Source: Mantis religiosa (Eukaryota > Arthropoda > Insecta > Mantodea > Mantidae). From it: a stretch of DNA of 64,000 nucleotides. Shown piece by piece: positions 34,160-44,601 of this stretch. Position 1 is the stretch's first letter. The number at the start of each line of letters is the position of its first letter. The position numbers and the translations under genes were made by a program. The notes under the pieces are model-generated. The model was not told where the DNA came from, made no database searches, and saw only the letters and a program-made list of their open reading frames with translations. The stretch spans positions 49,594,047-49,658,046 of the forward strand of contig CM060947.1 in the NCBI GenBank assembly GCA_030765055.1, in the 5' to 3' direction.

Positions 34160-34330
34160 TGAACGGAAAGCCCCCGTGGAGCAATGGGTAAGACGCAGGA
34201 GCTCAATAAGGAGTGTGCGGGTTCTAGTCACACCGGGGCTCCAATTTTAAAAGCCGGCCCTCGTAGCCATGGTCGCTAGAGCGCATGTCTCTAACGTTCC
34301 GCCTTGGGCATGGGTGTTTATGTGTACTGT
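34160..34330 (+). repeat. Two adjacent tRNA-like modules
   Basis: 34166-34240 starts AGCCCCCGTGGAGCAATGGG and ends CACCGGGGCTCCA, so an acceptor-like stem can nearly pair and a CCA is present, but the anticodon arm does not fold. It is followed at 34252 by the SINE-F head. This looks like a dimeric SINE or back-to-back insertions rather than a functional tRNA. Confidence 0.4.
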
Positions 34331-34627
34331 ACATGTGTCAAACTACAGAAAACAGACAGTAAAATAGACGGAAACAATAAAAAATGGTTAAATAAGGGGA
34401 ACATATATATGAGAGAGAGACAGAGAGAGAAGTGTGACGAAACTATTTCTACATAAGCTAAGGGTTAACATAAGTTAAATACAAAATAATATATATCACA
34501 AAGTTTTTTTTTTTTTAAATCAGCATCACTAGAACTTTTTGACCTAATAAAATGACATAACATTCAGGGTGAGGACTCTTTTAAATATAGTATGTTAATT
34601 CTTTAATAAACGTACGTATGATGCTAT

Positions 34628-34629
<2 letters not shown>

Positions 34630-34689
<60 letters not shown>
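34630..34689. repeat. (TC)n microsatellite
   Basis: About 28 uninterrupted TC units. Confidence 0.97.
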
Positions 34690-34693
<4 letters not shown>

Positions 34694-36077
34694 ATATACA
34701 TAATTTGTGGGTGAAATAAATGCTTGCTCTACTACAGATAAATGGTTGGGAAAGTAAAAATTAAATGAGTTGTCTATTTAATAAGCTCTACATTTTCACA
34801 CAATTTTCAATCTCTTATTCTCTATTTTTGGAGAATTACACCAAATGAAGAGGGCTCCTAAAACTAATAATAGAAAAACACAAGTAAACATTGCGTATGT
34901 CACAAGAACTCTGAAATACATTGTTTAACAATGACGATAGAGCATTTTTTTTAAGAAAATAAAAATTAGTTACGATTTTTGTATTGAAGCTTAAACGAGA
35001 CTTCGGATTTATGTCTACCAAATTTGATAATTGAAATGATGCAAGACAGAGATGTTCTACAAGTTCCCCATCTTTTATGCCGAATTACCATTACTTTTAT
35101 TTTGCAAAAATGGTTTTACCTCCTACAAATAATGTTTACTTTCTCTAGTTTATACAATAAGAAGAGGCGATATTGCATTTTATTAAAAAATTCGATATCC
35201 AGTTTTCATGGAAATATCTAGTGATTCTGAGACCCCATGAAACAAAAAAACACCTGAAACAAGGTCCTGGCACACGCTAAGTACATAACTCCAAAATGAG
35301 AAGTCTGTTAAATACCGAACTTAGTATTTAAGTACATGATTTACGTTCATATAAAGATACGGTACGACGTTCTTCAAGAAAGTTCAAACCGAACTCTCTT
35401 TTATATGAAAAAAAAAAAAGTTCGCTATTTTTTACTTTCTCAAACATTACTGCAACAATTTTGATTATAATGCCACATGTTCAATATATCTGTATGACAA
35501 ATGAAATGCAGATATTTAACTTTCTGATAACCCTTAAAGTCGCCTTTATTATAAACGAATTTGTTATAAGAAACAAAATCTTGCTAAAAGAAATATGTAG
35601 TGCTTGCACACAATGCAAACAAAGTAAAAATAAAATAAATAAATAAAAGTATGTGGCATTAACCAATTAGGAGATATTCATAATTATAGAGTTGATTACT
35701 ATATTATGCTTCAACTGCGAAGTCACCGTTCTTTATCACCTCGTGATCGTGCAAAGAGAACGGAATTTTAAAAACCTATAGTGACCAGGCTCGCTTGAAC
35801 CATTGCTTAACACTACTGTATCCCCTTATTCCCACTGCATCCATAAGAAACTAGTAATAAAAATATTTCTGCAAATGTTTATCTTGATTAGTACGAGGTA
35901 GATAAAAGAAAAAGCTTTAATAAGGACAGCTAGCTGTTGAATGGGTAGAGAAAGTCATATGAATGTAAAAATAAGAAAAAAATTCAGGAGGATAAAATTG
36001 CAAATATATACAAGGTTTCTATAAATTGTGAAGTGCTATTATCAAAACGTCACTGTAGTACACATAACACTGTTACC

Positions 36078-36079
<2 letters not shown>
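34690..36079. other. Unannotated AT-rich stretch
   Basis: Short frames at 35024-35221 and 35461-35646 have no motifs. Nothing else seen. Confidence 0.45.

Positions 36080-36173
<94 letters not shown>
36080..36173. repeat. (AAT)n microsatellite, about 31 units
   Basis: Perfect trinucleotide run. Long Asn or Ile runs predicted from it are artefacts. Confidence 0.98.
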
Positions 36174-36175
<2 letters not shown>

Positions 36176-36885
36176 ACAGACGGAAAAAAGGACAGAAAAA
36201 TTGAGATTTTATGGAATTTAGCGCTGTATAAAATGTTAACCTTTTCAAAAAATAAATACAGTTCGTTTTGTTATGTGACATGTTATGCAGTGCTTTTTGA
36301 AATGTTACGGGGTTCTTTGGCTTCTCATGGCTGAGACAAAGAGCCCGTAGTCTTAAGGACAGTAGAGCACCGACCTGCTTTATAAACTGTTGGCTCTTGT
36401 CTTAAGATTCCCGTGTATCGACAGTAAAACCTGCATCAAATCATTTCCTAAGTTTATCTAGATTTATAGGAAACAGAAAGCAAAATAGGCTTCTGTATGA
36501 ATCATTTTAGAACTTCATAAATAAGTGTTAGTGAGTAGAAGATGAGTGTGTTTGATATACTACTTATTCGAGTGGCCTCAAACCGTGCCATTTCTGTTGA
36601 AATGTGCTATCGAACCTCTGGGTCGGGAGCATTGCTTCCTCTACGTAGGTCAAGGGTAGAGAAAGTGAAAGTGTTTGCGCTCGTAAAAAATCACAGCTTT
36701 TGGACAGAGCGTTACCTAGACGTCCCAAAACGCGATCTGAACTGAGTCTGCATGAATGACATAACCTTAGAAATAGCTACGTAATGGCACAACACAAAAG
36801 ATGAAAGGGAAATCACTTTACCTGGCTAGGGCAGGCGCTGGCCTTGTAACAGCAAAAAGGTCGATCAATAAGAGTGCTCACCCCT
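36174..36885. other. Unannotated
   Basis: No feature seen. A frame at 36542-36745 is open but unrecognised. Confidence 0.4.
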
Positions 36886-37110
36886 GTTTCTTACGGCTGT
36901 GGACACCCCTGTTCTTAGCAGTTCTTAGATGCTGCAGCTCGCTAGCAGGAAATCCCGGGTCGAGCGCGGCCGTGCTGCCCTCTGCGATGGTAATTACTGC
37001 GAGCGTACTACCGCCGTACACCGGCGAGCTGCCTGCCGATTGATTGGCTCCCGAATCATGGAGGTCAACGTAATGCGTAGTGCGTAGCGTACACTAGGAT
37101 AGCAATCAAT
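36886..37110. promoter_or_regulatory. CpG-rich stretch with CCAAT-type box
   Basis: CpG-dense sequence (GGGTCGAGCGCGGCCG, GCGAGCGTACTACCGCCG, CCGGCGAGC) unlike its neighbours, ending with GATTGGCTCCC (inverted CCAAT box, about 37040) just before the tandem array. Could be a promoter or the 5' part of an unknown repeat. Confidence 0.3.
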
Positions 37111-38158
37111 GACGAGTCATGTGCCGGCGCAACGCAGCTTAGCAGAGGTATTTAATCGCACCGGGCCATCACAGAAATCTGCGTAAAAACACCGTGCGAG
37201 AGCGCGTTCATCTGTTTCGGTAGAATCTACTGCATGTGCTGGAGCAACGTCGAGTTAGCAGGGGTATTTCACAGCTTCGCATCGGGATATTGCCGAAATC
37301 TGAGTAAAAACATCGTACGGTAGAGCGTTTGTCCATGTCTACAGACTCTACTACATGTGCTGGAGCAACGTCACGTTAGCAGGGGTATTTAACAGCTTCA
37401 CACTGAATCTCACCGAAATCTGAGTAAAACATCGTACGGTAGCGCGTTTGTCCATGTCTACAGACTCTACTGCATGTGATAGAGCAACGTCACGTTAGAA
37501 GGGGTATTTAACAGCTTCACACTGAATCTCACCGAAATCTGAGTAAAAACATCGTACGGTAGCGCGTTTGTCCATGTCTACAGACTCTACTACATGTGCT
37601 GGAGCAACGTCACGTTAGCAGGGGTATTTAACAGCTTCACACTGAACCTCACCGAAATCTGAGTAAAAACATCGTACGGTAGCGCGTTTGTCCATGTCTA
37701 CAGACTCTACTGCATGTGATGGAGCAACGTCACGTTAGAAGGGGTATTTAACCGCTTCACACTGAATCTCACCTAAATCTGAGTAAAACATCGTACGGTA
37801 GCGCGTTTGTCCATGTCTACAGACTCTACTGCATGTGATGGAGCAACGTCACGTTAGCAGGGGTATTTCACAGCTTCACACTGAACCTCACCGAAATCTG
37901 AGTAAAACATCGTACGGTAGCGCGTTTGTCCATGTCTACAGACTCTACTGCATGTGCTGGAGCAACGTCACGTTAGCAGGGGTATTTAACAGCTTCACAC
38001 TGAACCTCACCGAAATCTGAGTAAAACATCGTACGGTAGCACGTTTGTCCATGTCTACAGACTCTACTGCACGTGCTGGAGCAACGTCACGTTAGCAGGG
38101 GTATTTAACAGCTTCACACTGAACCTCACCGAAATCTGAGTAAAACATCGTACGGTAT
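37110..38158 (+). repeat. Tandem array of a 119-120 bp unit, about eight to nine copies
   Basis: The unit landmark CATGTCTACAGACTCTACT recurs at 37334, 37453, 37573, 37693, 37812, 37931 and 38050, a period of 119 or 120 depending on an AAAA/AAAAA tract. Each unit contains CAACGTCACGTTAG, then GGGGTATTTAACAGC and CTCACCGAAATCTGAG. The outer units (37110-37330) are more diverged and the central ones nearly identical, as in arrays kept uniform by unequal exchange. The last unit ends abruptly after CGTACGGTA at 38158. Confidence 0.95.
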
Positions 38159-38920
38159 TCAATCCTGTAGAAAACTCTGGCAGGAAAGGGGAACAGAGAC
38201 AGCGATAGTAAGACAGATGATCGTCAGCGAAGGTATGCAAATAAAAGGTAACACCCATTACGTTCCCTGGCCAATCAAGACCGTAAAAGGTCATTTGTCA
38301 CACTATCGTTGTCTACTTCCTCCCAAACGTTTAAATCAGGACTGAAGTGGTCTGACATACAGTATACATGTTTGTTTCTGTAGACTCATCTGCATAGGGT
38401 GTTAGCAGGAGTATTTAAGAGTTCGCACCGGAATCTTCCATACACGGAGGATAAAATTAAGCACGGGCTACAAAATTCTGCTCCAATTTGCCATAACATC
38501 GAAGATTAGGTCTCTTGGGGATGATGACACGACAAGACGCCGGTTTAGGCTTTCAAGGGTAGCCCGTATGGCTTGCGGGCATCCGAGGTAAATCGGAGCA
38601 ACTCTTTCAGCAGTAAAAGCGGAGCTCCGTATCTAATCCAGCCAAGAGCTGATTGGCCTCAAAGCTATATTCCCTACCAATAAAATTACTTAAACGTTTT
38701 AGCCACTCCCGCCAGGATGGATTACGTTGTGCATTTTGTCAAACACCCTGAGGAGTATAATCGCTACCTCATAAACCACTTTCCACAAAAACTTCATAAA
38801 CCTAACTATAAAATCCCTTTTTAAAAACTTTTTCCCTTCTGCGGTTAAATCCCATTAAAAGTGGGTACGCAGTAAAATACACCCGGGCTGTGCATAGCTT
38901 GCTAGCCTCGCGGACACGCC
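38159..38920. other. Spacer between core array and degenerate units
   Basis: It contains one very degenerate unit (38355-38450, with GAGTATTTAAGAG). The remaining mixed-composition sequence (GTAGCCCGTATGGCTTGCGG) I cannot identify. Confidence 0.4.
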
Positions 38921-39215
38921 GGAAACTGCATAAAAACAGAGTACGGTGGCGTGTTTGTCCGTCTCTAGACACTTTACTGCATGTGATGGAGCAACGTTAG
39001 GTTAGCAGTCCATCACCGAAATCTGCATAAAAACGCAACGCAGTAGCTGCGAACATCTGTTTCTACGTATTACATACAGTGGTAACGTCAGGTTAACATG
39101 GGTATTTAAACGGCGTCGCACTGGGTCATATATGAAAACTGCATACGAAAACATCGTACAGTAGCTGATTATCTATTTCTGAGACTTCACTAATGTGTTA
39201 GCGCCACAGAATGGA
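38921..39215 (+). repeat. Degenerate units of the 119-bp repeat
   Basis: GAAACTGCATAAAAACAGAG, GCATGTGATGGAGCAACGTT, then GGGTATTTAAACGGCGTCGC preserve the order of blocks of the main array at reduced identity. Confidence 0.75.
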
Positions 39216-39713
39216 CTTAAAATGCGCATAAGAATTGTATGATAACTTATAAAAATGTTTGGAGCATAATGAGCTACATGCATCTTTATACTCCTATTAA
39301 AATTCCAAATCTTTTAGTAACATTGTCCTTTGTTTCCTCTGACATGACAAAATCAATGACGTATTATTGTCCCAAAACATTGCTTGTGTTTTGTTTCCGC
39401 ACATACTCCATGGAGCACCAATAAAAGTTAAAGCCATTCCGATAATGGATACCATATTTGAATTTTTAATATAAAATCTTGTAAAATTACTTAGATTTTT
39501 ATTCATTTAGTTAGTTTCCTGCCATGCAATTGGCGCTTAGGAGCATGATTTCACTTATAGCCAGTGATTTCACAACTAGCGTCGCATGGTAGCAGGTCGT
39601 TAGTCCAACACCCATAGATAGCTCCTCCGGTAAGAAGCAGGACGCCGCGGACGTGAAATGATTTTCAACGTTTAGCGTTCTTTTATGTGCAAATAAACAT
39701 TATAGAACTTGGG
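39216..39713. other. Unannotated
   Basis: No feature seen. Confidence 0.4.
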
Positions 39714-40190
39714 TAAAGTCAGACCGAAAAATTCGATACCATAGCCGGGATCTGAACCACGATCTCCCGATATCCGACCAGGCTGCTCTAAATCATTGAT
39801 CTACCATGGTCGACATGGCCGAATGACATTAAATTCTCAACTGATTCGTATTTTTCCGGCAAATCACTAGGGATACTTATATACAATGAGAAGGCGGCGT
39901 GTGGCGAATTGACTATGCTTACAGCATACAGACTTATTTTTACTTACAGCATACTAAATCGCCACAAACGGCGTGTATCTCGTTGTTGACAGCCCTTAGT
40001 GGTTTAGAAAAAATACAAAACAGTTGGAGAATTTAATGTCATGCTGGAATGTTGGTCATGGTAGCTCAATGGTTAACAGCAACCGGACAGAGCGCGGGAG
40101 ATCCCCACTATGGCATCGAATTTTTCAGTTCGACTCTACCTATCCAAACCTTAGCCCACACACGGCTAGTATGGAAGAACAACTGATTTC
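39714..40190. mobile_element. Fold-back SINE-C (two copies in inverted orientation)
   Basis: The left arm (39718-39925) and right arm (39955-40140) are inverted, diverged copies. CGAAAAATTCGATACCATAG pairs with CTATGGCATCGAATTTTTCA, GACATTAAATTCTCAACTG with CAGTTGGAGAATTTAATGTC, and the centre pairs as TGCTTACAGCATAC / TTACAGCATAC. The right arm keeps a tRNA-like head (CATGGTAGCTCAATGGTTAA). Confidence 0.75.
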
Positions 40191-41614
40191 CATTATAGTG
40201 CTTGGCGGCTTGGAATTCCCATTTAAAGCATACGGGGATGGACTTTTGTGTCTGAAATAGAATATAAAGGCAACTGCAAAAAGGAAATCTGTCCGGCATC
40301 ACTCGTGATGAACTCTTAGATGTTGGCGTGACGTTATCTAAGAGTTCCCTCACAAAAATTAATTATTGGTATATACAATTTAACGATAACGAACAGAACT
40401 TCGGTATTATTTGCAGAAACATTCACATTAATTTCTGTCACTATGAATGATTAACAACCTTATGTTTTGTTCATATGCTTTTCTTTATTCACTATCTTTT
40501 AATCTTAAATATCTTCTACTATTCCAACCAAAGCTTCTTTTCTATTTCATGTAAATAGAGATGAACAATTACAGAAATAGCTTTATTACACATTATTACA
40601 GGAAAGTATACTGAGAATTTACCAGACTCAAGCGAAGTCAAGTGTCCAAAAAGTGGGTCGATATATTTTGACCTTGCAATTCGCGATATTGCGAGACACA
40701 AACTAAAAGCGACTTAGCACTTAAAATTATTAAGTATTTAAAACTTCAAACCAGTAATATATCGGAGTTGGTTAATGTCTAAAAAATAATTTGTCATGAA
40801 TTGTGTTTTGATTATGTCTACATTTTTTGGGCGAGCCTTTGTCCATTCGGCTTAAACTATTATACCTACAAATTGAATAAATATCTCACAGGTTATTCGC
40901 AAATAATTCAAAGGGTTTAAATTTTATAAGCCATGCAAATGTCTTACATATATAGTAAGAAAATTAAAAAAAAAAAAATTAAAACTTGGAAACATTTTCC
41001 TTTTAAAGGGTAGTTAAAGGATACAGATATTTCTTGAAAATCTTTGTTTCGCTTTCTTGGAATACCAAGTTAACTATGTTTACGAGTGTATAAATGACCG
41101 CTTTATCACAAGCAACGTTGAGGTGTTTTCAATAGAGATGTGTCGAGGATTTGGGGTATGCCTGGTCCGTAAGTTATTCATGGCAGCTCATCGCTTGCCG
41201 GGTTGCATATGAACACGGCGAATCACTGTCAGTAGATGGAGAGAGGGCATTAAAACTTGCAATATTTATGACATGCCTATTGGAAAAAACATCAAGTGAC
41301 GTAATTTCACCACTACTGCATTTGCTTTCCTTAAGAAATAAAGTTCAGTACAACGCATTTTATTATATTTTTGGTGCGTTCGCAAAAACATTGAGTCTGC
41401 ATTTATTCAGCAGACTTTTGGGTACTACCTAAAAATAAGGTATGTTGCATTATATTTACTCTTCTATAGATAATTTTACAAAAATTTACTATTATATCTA
41501 TCTCAGGAAAGCAATATTTGTATTTTAAAAATAATTCGTTATGTAATTACTCTGAAATTCCATGCACATTGCAGGACCACGAGAAAATCAGAATAGCGAC
41601 TTGCAACTGGATGG
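40191..41614. other. Unannotated
   Basis: The frame 41151-41432 is open but carries no motif I recognise. AT-rich otherwise. Confidence 0.4.
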
Positions 41615-41626
41615 TGCGATTCATAT

Positions 41627-42192
41627 TGTGACTTTGTGGGTTCGTGAAATGAAAAGTCCAATTTCACCACTCAAAAATGTTCTTTATTTCCACCGACTTA
41701 CAGTTTAACACTTGCCAATTACACAGAATTACGTGCTGCACTCAATTACAATTCACCAGTTCGTCCGTTACAATTTCACTTGTACTCGCGACTACGTAAA
41801 CTCCGATACACATACACAGTTCGTACAGTCTTCCGTTGCACAATCTTTTCGTTCATTAACACGTCACTGACTAACTCTTACACCAAGAACTGCGACTGTC
41901 TCCTCACTCACACTCACTAACCAACTGACTGACTTCACTTCGCTCCGGCAGCCCCTTTTTATAGGAATATCGCCGCCTTCTGGCTTCTACAGGAAGGTTC
42001 CAGGAATAATGAAAGATCCCGTAATTTCTAGAACACAGGTGGAAGAGAAACAGACGGCACACTGATGTTTTTCCTCCGACCACCGCCTGTCACCACTATA
42101 AGACAAGACGAGGGGGAGGTGTGGCTAACACGAACCTCCCCTGTCTTCCGCTCCCAGCTGCTTCCACAGGGTGTTCCAGCGCTCGCGCGACA
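41627..42192 (-). repeat. 3' LTR (566 bp)
   Basis: On the sense (minus) strand it runs from TGTCGCGCGAGCGC at 42192 to ...CCCACAAAGTCACA at 41627. It contains a TATAAAAAGGGGC promoter box (about 41955) and GGAAATAAAGAAC near the end. Shared termini TGT...ACA. Confidence 0.95.
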
Positions 42193-43284
42193 CTGCTCCC
42201 TCCTCAAAGCTGTTCGCCCCGAACAGCACCATCGTAGCGTGCGAGGCGGTCCAGGTGTACCACCAGCATCCGCTCGGAGTCTCAGCCAGAAGTAGCGCTG
42301 CCGTAGTTTGTGAATCATTCGGTTCGCTCCCAGGTGTCCTCCTGAAGTACCGGCGTGCTCTTCCTCCAAGACTTCCGGGACCTTGCTCCGGGGAAGTACC
42401 AACTGTTCTCTCTGCGCCTTCCCATCGGGTGACTCCCATACCCGGAACAGCACGCCCTCTCTGGTCTTCAACGAGTCCCATTGGGCCCAGTACGACTTGT
42501 AGGTGGCGCTCCTCGGTGCGATGTCCTCCCAGGTTGGTCTCGTCCCTGCGTCCACTTCCCTCAAGAGTGGCCCCAAGTCTGCGTCCGCCAGCTGCTCCCT
42601 CCTCAGGCCTGCGCTATCCCAGCCTTCAGCAGGCACTGCCACAACTACTCGGACTGCTGCGGCACGCTCCTTCTCTTCCACTCTTGTGCGCTCATGGCCG
42701 TCCTGGATCTGCGATAGGACACCTCCAATGCAATGGTCGCTGGCGTCGGTGTCCACAATGAAGGCGCCACCCGGTTGTGGGAAACCCAAAATTGGAGCAC
42801 TGCACAGGATCTCCTTCGGGTGCTGGGAAGCGTCTTCGGCGTCCTCCGTCCACACATAAGGCCGGTTTTCCTCCGTCAGGCGGGTGAGGGGTTTTGCGAT
42901 GTTGTCGGCCTTTTCCTCTAAATCGTTAAGGCGGTCGTCTACTTGACCCTTCCGCTTGCCCAGATTCGTGACGTCATCCCTCACGCCGGCCAACCGTTCT
43001 TCAAACTTTGCGGCGAGAGCCTCGTTCGCCGCCTTCATTTCTTCCGTCTTCTCCGTGAGGTTATCGTTAGCCGTCTTCATTTCTTCCAGCTTTGCGGCCA
43101 CGTTGTTTTTTGCCGCTTCTATTTTCGTTGTTAATTCGGCCTTCATTTCTTCCATCTTCCGGGTGATGTTGTCGTTGGCCGTCTTCATTTGTTTCAATTC
43201 TGCGGTGATGTTGTTACTTGCCGCTTCTGTTTTTGTTATTAACTCGTTCATCTTCGCCAAAAGCATTTCCAATGCGGATTCCAT
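42028..43284 (-). CDS. Chimeric gag-pol remnant ORF, 418 codons, open into the LTR
   Basis: The first ATG in the interior is at 43284. Residues 1-130 are charged heptad-like repeats with a module KMEEMKAELTTKIEAAKNN reiterated about three times, a coiled coil typical of some Gypsy Gag N-termini. At about 134-198 the frame moves into pol (ENRPYVWTEDAE, then FIVDTDASDHCIGGVLSQ, the start of the RNase H domain). It skips most of RNase H and continues at 240-336 in the linker and integrase zinc-binding region (VLEEEHAGTSGGHLGANRMI, His pair at 310/317, no Cys pair). After about 340 it leaves the pol frame: the true integrase end, VVHLDRLARYDG, lies in another frame and stops at the polypurine tract. 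The ORF is open despite three large deletions, but has no complete enzyme domain. Confidence 0.75.
   Translation of the reverse strand: MESALEMLLAKMNELITKTEAASNNITAELKQMKTANDNITRKMEEMKAELTTKIEAAKNNVAAKLEEMKTANDNLTEKTEEMKAANEALAAKFEERLAGVRDDVTNLGKRKGQVDDRLNDLEEKADNIAKPLTRLTEENRPYVWTEDAEDASQHPKEILCSAPILGFPQPGGAFIVDTDASDHCIGGVLSQIQDGHERTRVEEKERAAAVRVVVAVPAEGWDSAGLRREQLADADLGPLLREVDAGTRPTWEDIAPRSATYKSYWAQWDSLKTREGVLFRVWESPDGKAQREQLVLPRSKVPEVLEEEHAGTSGGHLGANRMIHKLRQRYFWLRLRADAGGTPGPPRTLRWCCSGRTALRREQCRASAGTPCGSSWERKTGEVRVSHTSPSSCLIVVTGGGRRKNISVPSVSLPPVF
42193..42206 (-). other. Polypurine tract
   Basis: The sense strand reads TGAGGAGGGAGCAG directly before the 3' LTR and overlaps the pol stop codon TGA, as expected for plus-strand priming. 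Confidence 0.7.
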
Positions 43285-43311
43285 GGCTGTAATGTTCGGT
43301 GATGTTATCTT

Positions 43312-43328
43312 CCCGCTTCCTGACACCA
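43312..43328 (-). other. Primer-binding site, tRNA-Leu-like
   Basis: One base inside the 5' LTR the sense strand reads TGGTGTCAGGAAGCGGG, complementary to a tRNA 3' end CCCGCTTCCTGACACCA. The ...TGACACCA end resembles tRNA-Leu. The isoacceptor is from memory of tRNA ends, not a search. Confidence 0.65.
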
Positions 43329-43329
43329 G

Positions 43330-43895
43330 TGTGACTTTGTGGGTTCGTGAAATGAAAAGTCCAATTTCACCACTCAAAAATGTTCTTTATTTCCACCGAC
43401 TTACAGTTTAACACTTGCCAATTACACAGAATTACGTGCTGCACTCAATTACAATTCACCAGTTCGTCCGTTACAATTTCACTTGTACTCGCGACTACGT
43501 AAACTCCGATACACATACACAGTTCGTACAGTCTTCCGTTGCACAATCTTTTCGTTCATTAACACGTCACTGACTAACTCTTACACCAAGAACTGCGACT
43601 GTCTCCTCACTCACACTCACTAACCAACTGACTGACTTCACTTCGCTCCGGCAGCCCCTTTTTATAGGAATATCGCCGCCTTCTGGCTTCTACAGGAAGG
43701 TTCCAGGAATAATGAAAGATCCCGTAATTTCTAGAACACAGGTGGAAGAGAAACAGACGGCACACTGATGTTTTTCCTCCGACCACCGCCTGTCACCACT
43801 ATAAGACAAGACGAGGGGGAGGTGTGGCTAACACGAACCTCCCCTGTCTTCCGCTCCCAGCTGCTTCCACAGGGTGTTCCAGCGCTCGCGCGACA
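43330..43895 (-). repeat. 5' LTR (566 bp)
   Basis: Same sequence as 41627-42192 by eye and of exactly equal length. Transcription would start just downstream of the TATAAAAAGGGGC box and run leftwards. Confidence 0.95.
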
Positions 43896-44554
43896 ATATA
43901 AACCTGAACTATTACAATAGGCCATAACTTTTGAACCAATAATACGACAAATGTGCAACTTTGGGAGAATATAATAAACAATTGGAAGACTACATTACAC
44001 TATTTACATCTCAGAGAAAATGTTGGAAGTGTCCTCCACCAGCATCTATACATGTTTGCACTCGTCTCACCACATTCTCTGAAGTTTTACGGAGATGATA
44101 TCGAATTGAGAGAAGGTTATTTCCAGCAAGAGGAGCAACGTACCATACATCTAATGACACCATGGAACTGATAACCGGTTTCTTTGATGATCGAATAATC
44201 TCAAAAGGTCTGTGGCCCCCCTGATCCCCTGACCTAACCTCACCGGATTTTTTCTTGTGGGGCTATCTAAAAATAGTGTACGGAAATTGATGTTCTCAAG
44301 GAATCCATTCGAACCGAAATATGTAACATTGGCGAGGATACTCTCCGTAAAACTTCAGAGAATATGGTGAGACGAGTGCAAACATGTATAGATGCTGGTA
44401 GAGGACACTTCCAACATTTTCTCAGAGATGTAAATAGTGTAATGTAATCTCCCAATTGTGTACTATATTCTTAAAATTGCAGTTATAGCCTATTGAAATG
44501 GTTCATATTTATGTGGATCGCAGAATATAAGTATTCGAAAATTAAAAGGAATAA

Positions 44555-44555
<1 letters not shown>

Positions 44556-44595
<40 letters not shown>
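44556..44595 (+). repeat. A40 homopolymer
   Basis: Uninterrupted A run 34 bases past the end of the fold-back element. Long enough to be partly a sequencing or assembly estimate. Confidence 0.95.

Positions 44596-44601
<6 letters not shown>

Larger units (their letters stand above)
41627..43895 (-). mobile_element. Internally deleted Ty3/Gypsy-type LTR retrotransposon, 2.27 kb
   Basis: Two LTRs of 566 bp each, identical as far as I can read, bound an interior of only 1137 bp. ATAT is duplicated (41623-41626 and 43896-43899). The uninterrupted form of the same target is visible in copy 1 of the fold-back element (GCGATCCATATAAACCTGAA at 19875). Primer-binding site, polypurine tract and LTR poly(A) signal all fit minus orientation. 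The interior keeps a coiled-coil gag-like part and short pol pieces, and lacks protease, most RT and most integrase. It could only move with proteins from a full-length relative. Confidence 0.93.
41615..44522. mobile_element. Fold-back DNA-transposon derivative, copy 2, split by LTR element
   Basis: Starts TGCGATTCATAT (41615) and ends ATGTGGATCGCA (44522). After removing the LTR element and one TSD copy it is about 635 bp. Left arm 43900-44094 and right arm 44341-44522 are long inverted repeats. Read in the sense of the right arm they encode a transposase C-terminus (NMVRRVQTCIDAGRGHFQHF). The 246-bp centre carries the catalytic end in sense orientation (RIISKGLWPP, LTSPDFFLWGYLK). The centre has frameshifts, so no protein is made. 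Confidence 0.82.

Noticed and set aside
36033..36281. Poly-Asn / poly-Ile open frames
   Set aside because: They are translations of the (AAT)n microsatellite on both strands, not genes.
37110..38158. CRISPR-like array
   Set aside because: Whole 119-120 bp units are repeated end to end without unique spacers; the context is eukaryotic.
42171..42859. Long plus-strand frames opposite the Gypsy remnant
   Set aside because: They are antisense shadows of the GC-rich pol-derived interior; domain motifs are on the minus strand only.
41627..43895. Endogenous retrovirus with envelope gene
   Set aside because: The integrase end is followed at once by the polypurine tract; there is no room or sequence for env, so it is a plain LTR retrotransposon derivative.
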